From NCBI GenBank assembly GCA_016124805.1, contig WGND01000014.1:1-32453 (forward strand): a DNA stretch of 32,453 bases, in the 5' to 3' direction. The position numbers and the translations under genes were made by a program. Below the pieces are notes generated by a model that saw nothing but the letters and a program-made list of their open reading frames with translations, did no database searches and was not told the origin of the DNA. Shown in pieces: positions 17,315-25,311 of this stretch; position 1 is the first letter of the stretch, and each line of letters begins with the position of its first letter. This DNA is from Hyphomicrobiales bacterium. Its GTDB lineage: Bacteria > Pseudomonadota > Alphaproteobacteria > Parvibaculales > Parvibaculaceae.

Positions 17315-19612
17315 ATGACGAGATTCGAAAACCCATTTCTGGCGCTGCCTCGCAGTACGATCCTGCTCTGCCTGATCCTGCTCGGTCTGGCAGCCGCTGG
17401 TCTTGGGCGCCTGACTCTCTCCTCAGATACGCGCGTCTTTTTCTCGCCGGAAGGCCAGGCGCTCCAGACATTGACGGCCTTTGACCAGAAATATGGTCAG
17501 GACAATTCCGTGCTGATGGTGATGGCGGCCAAGGACCGGCGCGTTGTCGATGCCCCGTTTCTAAAGGCTCTGTCCGAGCTCACAGCCAAGGCATGGCAGT
17601 TGCCTTATTCGACGCGCGTCTCGTCGCTGACCAATTTTCCACATGTCACCTCCGATGCCGACAGCTTCACGGTTGAGGAGATGGTGAGTGACCCCGATGG
17701 GTTGACAGATGCGCAGGCCGGCGAAGTGCTCAAGACGGCCCTTGACGACAAGTTGCTCGTCAATCGTCTGATCGCTGCCGATGGCCTTGCAGCCGGCATT
17801 CTCGTGAACTTCAAGCTGCCGCAGGAAGCTTCGCCCGAAGTCCGCAAAATCATTTCCACGACACGGCAGCTCGCCAGGGATTTTGCCGCGAGCCATCCTG
17901 ATCTGGAGGTGCGGCTGACCGGCAATGTGGTGCTGATGGGGACTTTTGCCGAAGCGGCGCTCAGCGATGTCATATGGCTGATACCGGCAAGCCTCCTCGT
18001 GACCTCCATCGTCATGATCCTTTTCGTGCGCGCCATCCTGCCAAGTCTTGCCATTCTTTCGCTTCTGGGGCTTTCAAGCGCAGCGGCCATGGGGCTGGCG
18101 GGCTGGTATGGTCATGCCGTCAACACGGCAACGGTTGCCTGCCCCGTGATTATCATGACGGTCAATCTGGCAGCCGCCGTGCGCATTGTGACGACGGCAT
18201 TGGGTGCATTGGGGCGTGGACTCGATAAAAAATCCGCGATCCAGGAAGCCATCAAAATGAATCTGTGGCCGGTTCTGCTGACCAATGCCACGACCATGGT
18301 GGGGTTTCTCTCAATGAATCTTGCCGATGCGCCGCCCCTGCGCGAACAGGGTAATCTCGTGGCGCTGGGTATTGTCATCTCCTTCATCTTCACCTTCACC
18401 TGGCTGCCGGCCATGCTGATGCTGATGAAACTGCGCCCTGCCGTGCAGCGCTCGCAGGCGGTCATGGTCTCCCTTGGCCATTTCGTGAACCGTTATTACA
18501 AACTACTTTTTATCCTCTGCGCCTTCATTGTTGTGGCCTGCGGATTGTGGCTCGACCGCATCCGGCTGGATGATGATTTCGCACGTTATTTTGACCAGCG
18601 TTTTGAATATCGTCGCGATTCCGATTTCACCGAACAGCATCTTACGGGTCTGAACACGATTGAGTTTGATGTCGGCGCGGGCAAGGAAAACGGCGTCTAT
18701 GATCCGGCCTATCAGCAGCATCTGGCGGACTTCACGACCTGGCTGCGCGCGCAACCCAATGTGGTGAGTGTGCTGTCGATCAGCGACATCACACGGCGTA
18801 TCGACAAGGCTGTTCGCTCCAGCGGGGCTCAGGGCGGGGGTGTCAAAGGTGGCATTCCTGATGATGCCGAACGCATCGCCCAGTATTTTCTGCTCTATGA
18901 GCTCTCCTTGCCCTATGGCGCCTCGCTCAATGATCAGGTCAGCGTGTCGCGCAATTCCAGCCGCGTCACGGCCGTGCTCAGGCATGTCACCTCCAGCGAC
19001 ATTCGCGCCCTGAACGACAAGGCGACGGCTTGGCTGAGCAACAACGTTCCGGATGTCATGCAGACACGCGGCATCAGTCTCAACGTACTTTTTGCCGAGC
19101 TGTCGGGTGTCAATATTCGTTCCATGATTCTAAGCACCATCGTGTCAATTCTGATTATCGCCGTTGTGGTGGGACTGGCGCTTCGCAGCCCGGTTTACGG
19201 TGCCCTCAGCATCCTGCTCAACATTCTGCCGTCTGTGGTGGGCTTCGGACTTTGGGGGCTTCTCTATCAGCAGATTGGTCTGGCAGCCTCTGTTGTCACG
19301 GCCATGACGATTGGTTTGGTTGTGGATGACACGATCTATTTTCTCATCATGTATCAGGCGGCCCGCCGCGATGGCATGAGTGCCGAAGAGGCGATCAACC
19401 ATGTCTTTGCAACCGTAGGTGTTGCGATGCTTGTGATTACAGCCTCGCTGACGATTGGGTTTGGCACACTTGTCTTCTCGGGCTTTGAAGTGAACCGCTC
19501 ACTTGGCGCCATGACCGCTGTGGTCATCATGTCCAATCTGTTCATTGACTGGCTCATGTTGCCGCCCTTGATGCGTATTATGGACAGGCAACGACCGAAA
19601 ACCGTGAGCTGA
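17315..19612 (+). CDS. MMPL/RND superfamily transporter (two sterol-sensing-like domains)
   Basis: A 765-residue inner membrane protein. Its plan is one N-terminal helix (about 13-30), a periplasmic domain (about 35-210), five to six helices (about 212-380), a helix near 395 with a second periplasmic domain, and a final helix bundle (about 600-755). The segment AMTIGLVVDDTIYFLIMYQA is the MMPL/SSD motif with acidic residues that carry protons in RND-type pumps. MMPL, HpnN and related proteins move lipids or hydrophobic molecules. At 765 residues it is shorter than HpnN as I know it. The start at 17315 gives a typical N-terminus; the reading frame runs open further upstream but over the divergent gene. 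It sits between two methyltransferase genes, with an AT-rich promoter region after it. Confidence 0.82.
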   Translation: MTRFENPFLALPRSTILLCLILLGLAAAGLGRLTLSSDTRVFFSPEGQALQTLTAFDQKYGQDNSVLMVMAAKDRRVVDAPFLKALSELTAKAWQLPYSTRVSSLTNFPHVTSDADSFTVEEMVSDPDGLTDAQAGEVLKTALDDKLLVNRLIAADGLAAGILVNFKLPQEASPEVRKIISTTRQLARDFAASHPDLEVRLTGNVVLMGTFAEAALSDVIWLIPASLLVTSIVMILFVRAILPSLAILSLLGLSSAAAMGLAGWYGHAVNTATVACPVIIMTVNLAAAVRIVTTALGALGRGLDKKSAIQEAIKMNLWPVLLTNATTMVGFLSMNLADAPPLREQGNLVALGIVISFIFTFTWLPAMLMLMKLRPAVQRSQAVMVSLGHFVNRYYKLLFILCAFIVVACGLWLDRIRLDDDFARYFDQRFEYRRDSDFTEQHLTGLNTIEFDVGAGKENGVYDPAYQQHLADFTTWLRAQPNVVSVLSISDITRRIDKAVRSSGAQGGGVKGGIPDDAERIAQYFLLYELSLPYGASLNDQVSVSRNSSRVTAVLRHVTSSDIRALNDKATAWLSNNVPDVMQTRGISLNVLFAELSGVNIRSMILSTIVSILIIAVVVGLALRSPVYGALSILLNILPSVVGFGLWGLLYQQIGLAASVVTAMTIGLVVDDTIYFLIMYQAARRDGMSAEEAINHVFATVGVAMLVITASLTIGFGTLVFSGFEVNRSLGAMTAVVIMSNLFIDWLMLPPLMRIMDRQRPKTVS

Positions 19613-19733
19613 AATAATTGATTCGCTCAAATGCCCCAAAAAGTGACACCTAAGCTGCCATTTGAAATAGCGATTTTTAGCCAGTTCTTTTCATAAGCCA
19701 CTGAGAGTTCTGGAACATTTACAAAAAGTGCCG

Positions 19734-19749
19734 TTAACCATTCATTAAC
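19734..19749 (+). promoter_or_regulatory. CtrA box TTAA-N7-TTAAC
   Basis: TTAA at 19734-19737 and TTAAC at 19745-19749 have exactly 7 bases between them, the full consensus of CtrA, the alphaproteobacterial cell-cycle and motility regulator. It lies in the AT-rich 180-base gap before the PilZ-like methyltransferase gene, about 50 bases before the start codon, a normal promoter position. A GATTC (GANTC, possible CcrM site) is at 19620-19624. Binding is inferred from the match. Confidence 0.6.
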
Positions 19750-19800
19750 CTTTCTAAAACCTAAATGGATGTTATTCTTAGGTTATTGTTTTGAGTGCTT

Positions 19801-21267
19801 ATGGGGCGAGTGCGAATGAAGACCTATGAACAGCTTACCGGCGCAAGCGGCAGGCAAATGTATTATCGGGCCGAGCGTTTCAGACCCGAAGATCTGTTCA
19901 AAGGTGCATTACCAGCAGTCTTGCTGGATGCTGAACGGACATCACTCAAAAATCTCAGCATGACGGGTCTGGCGGTTCAAAGCGCCAGTGAAGAAAGCTG
20001 GCGCGATCAGATCGGGTCAGAATTCCCGTTTGAAATGCGCGTTGGTGACGACACGCTTTTTGGCGGTTCCGGCCGTGTCTGCCGCGTGGAACCCAATGGC
20101 TCGCGAACGACTGTCGCGCTGGAGTTTACCACAGGCTATGTCGATATACCCGAGATCGTCACCCGGCATGACAATCTGCTCCTGGCGCAGACGCTGGCCG
20201 AACCGAGCTTTGGATTGTCCGACGGCATCCTTCCCGAGTTTCAGCAGCTTTGCACCGAAATCCTCAACTGCTTTCGTTCTTACAAGGACCTCCTGGAGAA
20301 GTTCGAGAGTCGCCTCACCGCGCAAGGTTCTGCGCGGGAACAATTGCTGCTGGAAGCATTGATAGCGTGCGAAGATCGCATCGTGCCGCAGTGGAAAGAA
20401 CTCTGGTATCGCGGCAGCGATGTGCTCGAGCCGGTTTGGGCGGACCCGAAAATGCTCGCGCGTCACAAGCGCTATGCCGAGCGTGTCCTGACGCCCGACT
20501 TCATGGCTGGGCCCGTCATGGCGCGCTGCTATGAGAAGCCGCTTGGCTATCCGGGCGACTACCAGATCATGAATTATGTTTATGAGTGGGACCGCGTCGG
20601 CAACACGCCCTATGAAAAACTCCTGCATCGCATCGGCATCGTGACGGGCGAATGCGTGGGAACGCGCCTGCGCATGACGCAGAAAATCATTGGCGAGACG
20701 CTGAAGGCAAATCCTTCTGACAAGCCGATGAACATTGCCAATCTTGGCTGCGGCTCGGCCTATGAGGTCTATGACTATCTCAAGATTGACAAGCTGCCGC
20801 GTGCGGCGAACTTCACTCTCATTGATCAGGACCAGCGGGCCCTGACCCATGCCTATGAGCATGCCTATCCGGAAGTGATCCGTCACGGCGGCATGGCCAA
20901 GGTGCAATGCATTCAGGCGTCATTTGCCCAGCTTCTAAAGGCAGGGGCGCTCTTCAAGACGCTTCCCCCGCAGGACATCATTTATAGCCTCGGCCTTTAT
21001 GACTATCTCTCGGCACGGCGGGCCCGCTCATTGACACATGATCTCTATTCGCAGGTGGCACCGGGCGGAAAGCTCATTCTTGCCAATGTGAAGAAGGGGC
21101 GTGAATCCTGCGAATGGCCGCTGGAATTTGTGACCGACTGGAGCCTGATCTATCGCACGGAGCAGGACATGCTCGACATGATCTCAGGGCTTGATGTCGC
21201 CAATGTGCGTATTGAGGTGGATTCCACCCAATGCATCTATCTCATGGAAATCGACAAGCCGGCCTGA
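19801..21267 (+). CDS. SAM-dependent methyltransferase with PilZ-like N-terminus (EF-biosynthesis-like family)
   Basis: A 488-residue two-part protein. The N-terminus (about 15-120) resembles PilZ: LKNLSMTGLAV fits the [D/N]xSxxG motif and GSGRVCRVEPNGSRTTVALEF the later strands. The arginine motif before it (RAERFR) does not match RxxxR, so c-di-GMP binding is uncertain. The C-terminus is a class I methyltransferase with NIANLGCGSAYE at about 311-322 as motif I and FTLIDQDQRAL as strand two. KPLGYPGDYQIMNYVYEW is a block I associate with proteins annotated as 3-hydroxypalmitate methyl ester (EF) biosynthesis enzymes; that link is from memory. Starts at 19795 (GTG), 19801 and 19816 are possible; none has a strong ribosome binding site. 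A CtrA box precedes the gene, and a histidine kinase gene converges on it. Confidence 0.75.
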   Translation: MGRVRMKTYEQLTGASGRQMYYRAERFRPEDLFKGALPAVLLDAERTSLKNLSMTGLAVQSASEESWRDQIGSEFPFEMRVGDDTLFGGSGRVCRVEPNGSRTTVALEFTTGYVDIPEIVTRHDNLLLAQTLAEPSFGLSDGILPEFQQLCTEILNCFRSYKDLLEKFESRLTAQGSAREQLLLEALIACEDRIVPQWKELWYRGSDVLEPVWADPKMLARHKRYAERVLTPDFMAGPVMARCYEKPLGYPGDYQIMNYVYEWDRVGNTPYEKLLHRIGIVTGECVGTRLRMTQKIIGETLKANPSDKPMNIANLGCGSAYEVYDYLKIDKLPRAANFTLIDQDQRALTHAYEHAYPEVIRHGGMAKVQCIQASFAQLLKAGALFKTLPPQDIIYSLGLYDYLSARRARSLTHDLYSQVAPGGKLILANVKKGRESCEWPLEFVTDWSLIYRTEQDMLDMISGLDVANVRIEVDSTQCIYLMEIDKPA

Positions 21268-21277
21268 TCTGAAAAGC

Positions 21278-22786
21278 TCAGATGGAGTTCCGGGTCATGT
21301 CGCCATCTGCTTCGGAGGCCACAAAACGGCTGCGCGGGAAGGTGGCTGTGACGGTCGTGCCCTCGCCAATGGTGCTTTCAAGCTCCACACTGCCGCCATG
21401 CAGACCCATGATTTTGCGAACCAGCGGCAAGCCCAGCCCGGTGCCCTGATGGGTGCGCGACATGGCGCCTTCCACCTGGACGAAGGGTTCAAAGACGCGC
21501 GGAATATCCGACCCCTTGATGCCGATACCGGTGTCCTTGACCGACAAGGCGAGATCGCCACTGTCATCAAGGCCGATATCAATCCGGACATCGCCCCCTT
21601 CCGGTGTGAATTTGAGCGCGTTTGATGTCAGGTTGATCGCGACCTGATTGAAGAGTCGCGGATCGGCGATAATCCAGGGAATATCATCCCGCACCCGGAA
21701 AACGAGATCGACGCCCAGCTCGCTGGCGCGCTGGCGGAACATGCGCATGGTGCGGTTGAGGGATTCGACCGGGTCAATTGGTTCTTCCTCAAGCTGCAGC
21801 TTGCCGCTCTCGGCTTTCGAGATATCGAGAATGTCGTTGATGATGCTGAGGAGATGCGCCCCGCTGGAGCGGATGTCGCATGCATAATCAACATATTTGT
21901 CCTGACCGACGGGGCCAAACATCTGGTTTGCGATGATTTCGGAAAAGCCGATAATGGCATTGAGCGGTGTGCGCAGCTCATGGCTCATGATGGCAAGGAA
22001 ATCATTCTTGGCGCGGTTGGCTGCTTCCGATCGGCTCAGCAGACGTTCAGAACGCGTGCGCTCATGGCGCAGATGTTCATGGTCAACAAAACTGCGACGA
22101 TGCTGATAGTCCTGAATGAAGCTGATGAAAATGCTGACGCCAATGCCAAAGCTCAAAAAGGCATTGTTGTTGATCAGAATTTCCGGGGGCAGGGGATTGA
22201 CCACCGTCACGACGAATTCATACAGCGCAAAGGTCGCAAGCGACATGCCCGCTGAATAGAAATAGCTGAAGCGCCAAAGGCAGTTCACATAGCCGATGAT
22301 AATGATCAGGCCTGCATAATAGAGCGCGCTGCCGGGTTCCGTAGCGATGGCAATCATGCCGACGACGGCAATGCCGGGGATCACCATGGCGAAGGAGAGG
22401 AGCCATTGATGGCGGTAGTTGAATTTCGGCAGATATGAAATGGCAACAATGATCATCAGCAACGGGCAGGCAATGCCGAAGCGGATCAGCCAGGCTTCAT
22501 AGGTGATATCGGAGATAATATAGGGGTCCAGCAGGGCATAGATCGCAAAGATCACCGCTCCCATGGCCACTGAAAAGCGTGTCAGGTCAATCTGCTTGAC
22601 GAAATTTTCACGCGCATATTTGTCCTCCAGGACAGGGTCCCGAAAGTGCAGCGTGAAGCGATGGATGCTGTAATCCACCGCTGGCTGAGGAGGGAGGTTG
22701 GACGGGTCCAAATGCGCGTTAATCTGCGCATTCGCGTTCGCACCCGCGCTCCGGCTTAGACCAATGTTTTTCAATACTTCCGCCAT
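21278..22786 (-). CDS. Membrane hybrid-less sensor histidine kinase
   Basis: A 502-residue sensor kinase. About six hydrophobic segments at residues 68-235 form a membrane sensor module with no large periplasmic loop, followed by a short coiled coil. The HisKA H-box is MSHELRTPLNAIIGFSEI with phosphorylated H269. The ATPase has the N-box INLTSNALKFTPEGG, G1 DTGIGI, F-box FEPFVQ and G2 GTGLGLPLV. There is no receiver domain, so the partner regulator is elsewhere. The ATG at 22786 is preferred over a TTG at 22834; its ribosome binding site is weak, and a perfect 7-base-pair hairpin lies just upstream. The stop is 10 bases from the stop of the PilZ-like methyltransferase gene. The sensor may detect membrane or lipid signals; this is inference. 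Confidence 0.9.
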   Translation of the reverse strand: MAEVLKNIGLSRSAGANANAQINAHLDPSNLPPQPAVDYSIHRFTLHFRDPVLEDKYARENFVKQIDLTRFSVAMGAVIFAIYALLDPYIISDITYEAWLIRFGIACPLLMIIVAISYLPKFNYRHQWLLSFAMVIPGIAVVGMIAIATEPGSALYYAGLIIIIGYVNCLWRFSYFYSAGMSLATFALYEFVVTVVNPLPPEILINNNAFLSFGIGVSIFISFIQDYQHRRSFVDHEHLRHERTRSERLLSRSEAANRAKNDFLAIMSHELRTPLNAIIGFSEIIANQMFGPVGQDKYVDYACDIRSSGAHLLSIINDILDISKAESGKLQLEEEPIDPVESLNRTMRMFRQRASELGVDLVFRVRDDIPWIIADPRLFNQVAINLTSNALKFTPEGGDVRIDIGLDDSGDLALSVKDTGIGIKGSDIPRVFEPFVQVEGAMSRTHQGTGLGLPLVRKIMGLHGGSVELESTIGEGTTVTATFPRSRFVASEADGDMTRNSI

Positions 22787-22802
22787 ATTGACCCGGGCGT
22801 GC

Positions 22803-22821
22803 GGCGGAACCTGTTTCCGCC
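22803..22821 (-). promoter_or_regulatory. Perfect hairpin in the kinase 5' region
   Basis: GGCGGAA (22803-22809) pairs with TTCCGCC (22815-22821) with a 5-base loop, 16 to 35 bases before the kinase start codon. On the minus strand it would fold in the 5' UTR. It is not a terminator, as no gene on the plus strand ends near it. Confidence 0.35.
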
Positions 22822-22947
22822 TCTTTCCTATCAATAGGGTGAAACGTCTAACGCTTGGTTAAGTGGCGGTTATTAAGGCCAGATGACGGCCAAATCTGAC
22901 CGGGAAATGCCCGGGACCAACCAATTATCAACCAAGTCTTAACGTCG

Positions 22948-23751
22948 CTAGCGGAAGGAAAAATAAGCCAGCATCAGCGAGCCGAAGATGATGCGATACC
23001 AGCCAAAGACCGAGAAATCATGGCGACTGACATAATTGACCAGCCAGCGCACAACGATGATCGCGGAAATAAAGGCTGCGACAAAGCCGATGGCAATCAC
23101 GGCACTGTCATCCATGGTGAGATAGCTCCGGGCCTTCCAGAGGTCGAGCACCGTGGCGCCCAGCATGGTGGGGATGGCCAGAAAGAAGGAAAATTCGGCC
23201 GCCGTCTTGCGGTCCACGCCCAGCAGCAGTGAGCCCAGAATGGTGGCACCCGAGCGCGATACCCCCGGTACCATCGCCAGGCACTGGAAAAGACCGACTT
23301 TCAGCGCCGTCACAAAGGTGAAGTCCTCGACTTCATGAATGCGGGCTTCGGGTTCATGACGTTCGATGAGCAGAATGGCGATGCCACCCACGATCAGCGA
23401 GACACAGACAACGAAGGGCGAGAAGAGCACTGACTTGATGAAATCATGGAACAGAAGCCCGAGCACGGCGGCCGGTATGAAGGCAACGATGACGGCCATC
23501 GCAAAACGTCGGGCAGAAGGGTCCGAAGGCAGCCCGATCACAACATTGAGCAACCGTCTGAAGTAGAGAACGCATATCGCCAGAATGGCCCCGAGCTGGA
23601 TGACGACTTCAAAAACATCCGCACTCGGTCCCTGAAATCCGATCAGGTCGCCGGCAACAATCAGATGTCCGGTGGAGGAAATGGGCAGGAATTCCGTCAC
23701 CCCCTCAATGATGCCGAGAATGATCGCCTGAAAGGCCAGATAAATGCTCAT
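22948..23751 (-). CDS. uppP: Undecaprenyl-diphosphatase (BacA/UppP)
   Basis: A 267-residue integral membrane enzyme that recycles undecaprenyl diphosphate to the monophosphate carrier used for peptidoglycan and surface polysaccharides; overexpression gives bacitracin resistance. Motif one, EGVTEFLPISSTGHL, is at residues 16-30, with catalytic-region E20 and S25-S26-T27-G28-H29. Motif two, MVPGVSRSGATIL, is near 160-172, with the conserved R and S. Eight or so hydrophobic helices are visible and the length is normal. It lies 62 bases after the stop of the glutamate dehydrogenase gene on the same strand; the gap carries two direct TTTTCGCT copies when read on the minus strand. Cotranscription is possible but the functions are not linked. 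Confidence 0.95.
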   Translation of the reverse strand: MSIYLAFQAIILGIIEGVTEFLPISSTGHLIVAGDLIGFQGPSADVFEVVIQLGAILAICVLYFRRLLNVVIGLPSDPSARRFAMAVIVAFIPAAVLGLLFHDFIKSVLFSPFVVCVSLIVGGIAILLIERHEPEARIHEVEDFTFVTALKVGLFQCLAMVPGVSRSGATILGSLLLGVDRKTAAEFSFFLAIPTMLGATVLDLWKARSYLTMDDSAVIAIGFVAAFISAIIVVRWLVNYVSRHDFSVFGWYRIIFGSLMLAYFSFR

Positions 23752-23813
23752 GAAGGGACTGCCATTGATGGGGTTTCAGCGAAAACGATACCACGAGAAG
23801 CGAAAATGAAGCT

Positions 23814-25055
23814 CTAGAAACCCGTTGCGTCCAGGGCTTCTTTTACCCGCATCACTGAAATGTCATAGCAGGCTTCACGCAGGCTGATTTTTTGATCCTC
23901 TGCATGTTCGAAAACGGCATGCGCGGCTTTCTTGAGGGTGCGGGCAAGTTCTGCATCCACCTTCTCCAGGTCCCAGCCATGTCGCTGCAGATTTTGAACC
24001 CACTCAAAATAGCTGACGATGACCCCGCCGGCATTCGCCAGAATGTCTGGAATGATCGGAATCTTCCGCTCACCCAGAATACGGTCCGCGTCCAATGTGC
24101 AAGGCCCGTTGGCGCCTTCCACAATCACGGCGGCTTTCACCTTATGAGCGTTGCCGGCATGGATGGCGTCGCCCAGCGCGGCCGGTATCAGGTAGTCACA
24201 AGGCAATTCCAGCACTGCTGCAGGCTCTTTAAGCTCATAACCAGGCATTTCATCGAAGCGGCCGAATTCTTTTTTCTTGGCCATGACGCGATCAATATCA
24301 ATGCCATCCTTGCAATGGATGGTGCCGCGGGAATCGCTTACAGCAACAATTTTGACACCCATTTCCTTCAGACAAAGGGCCGCATGATGGCCAACATTGC
24401 CGAAGCCCTGAATAGCCGCGGTCTTGTGCTCAAGTTTTGTCTTTGTGTGGGCGGCATAGGCCTGAATTGTGAGCGCGACGCCGTAGCCGGTTGCCTTGTC
24501 ACGACCGGGTGACCCGCCAAGCGACAGGGGCTTGCCGGTCACAACGGCAGGCTGAAGCGCATGAATGGCGCCATACTCGCTATAGATCCAGCCCATGGTC
24601 TGGGCATTGGTGCCGACGTCAGGCGCCATGATGTCGGTTTCGGGCCCGATTTCCCGATGGATACGCTGAACGAATTTCCGCGTCAGGCGCTCCAGTTCGC
24701 GCGGACTGAGTTCGCGCGGATTGCATTCAATACCCCCCTTGCCACCACCCAGCGGAATATCCACCAGTGCGGTCTTGAGGGTCATCAGGCTCGCCAGCCC
24801 GCGCACCTCATCAATGTCGACACTGGAGTGATAGCGCAGCCCGCCTTTATAGGGCCCCCGCGCGTTTTGATGCTGCACCCTGTAGCCGGTAAAAACGGCA
24901 AGCTCGCCATTGTCGCGCAGGATGGGGATGTCGACCTTTATCTCGCGGGCTGCCGATGCCAGCAGCCGGAACATGGCATCACTATAGCCGAGGCGATCGC
25001 AGGCCCCTTTCAATGTCCGTTCAAAGGCAGATCTTGAAGGTGTGCTGGTGCTCAT
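23814..25055 (-). CDS. gdhA: Glutamate dehydrogenase (Glu/Leu/Phe/Val dehydrogenase family)
   Basis: A 413-residue cytosolic enzyme that interconverts glutamate and 2-oxoglutarate plus ammonia with NAD(P). The substrate pocket shows GPYKGGLRYH with K70, MTLKTALVDIPLGGGKGG with K94 and catalytic K106, and DIMAPDVGTNAQTMGW. The Rossmann motif is GFGNVGHHAALCL; ANAGGVIVSYFEWVQN and the C-terminal helices are typical. The length is that of the small hexameric class (about 410-420), not the large 1600-residue NAD-GDH found in many alphaproteobacteria. Cofactor choice cannot be settled by eye. The divergent neighbour is the Q/R-rich secreted protein, with 256 bases between. Confidence 0.92.
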   Translation of the reverse strand: MSTSTPSRSAFERTLKGACDRLGYSDAMFRLLASAAREIKVDIPILRDNGELAVFTGYRVQHQNARGPYKGGLRYHSSVDIDEVRGLASLMTLKTALVDIPLGGGKGGIECNPRELSPRELERLTRKFVQRIHREIGPETDIMAPDVGTNAQTMGWIYSEYGAIHALQPAVVTGKPLSLGGSPGRDKATGYGVALTIQAYAAHTKTKLEHKTAAIQGFGNVGHHAALCLKEMGVKIVAVSDSRGTIHCKDGIDIDRVMAKKKEFGRFDEMPGYELKEPAAVLELPCDYLIPAALGDAIHAGNAHKVKAAVIVEGANGPCTLDADRILGERKIPIIPDILANAGGVIVSYFEWVQNLQRHGWDLEKVDAELARTLKKAAHAVFEHAEDQKISLREACYDISVMRVKEALDATGF

Positions 25056-25311
25056 CGCGCCCCGCTATCTGATTCCTGTAAGTCACTGGAGATGCTTTTA
25101 GCACTCCCTTGGAGTCAAAGGCACCCATAGTCAGGCGGCAGGCGCATTCGCCGCAGAATGCTGCTATTCCTGCCCGAAATGACAGAATCCTGGTCTTTTT
25201 ACAGGCGTCAACATCGTTAAAAATTGGTTCACAAGCCGTTCAGCTTCGAAATGCAACTGTCTGCTTCAGGAGACTGGTGATCCATGGCCGGTCCATTTTG
25301 AGGAGGCACCG
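25056..25311. promoter_or_regulatory. Divergent promoter region between gdhA and the Q/R-rich gene
   Basis: 256 bases between two divergent starts, so it must hold both promoters. I find no confident -35/-10 pair. A GCGGC/GCCGC spaced inverted repeat lies around 25135-25155, and an AT-rich run TTAAAAATTGG near 25216. AGGAGG at 25301-25306 is the ribosome binding site of the plus-strand gene. Confidence 0.3.

Noticed and set aside
22859-22881. Two TTAA half-sites between kinase and uppP considered as a CtrA box
   Set aside because: The spacing is 10 bases, not 7.
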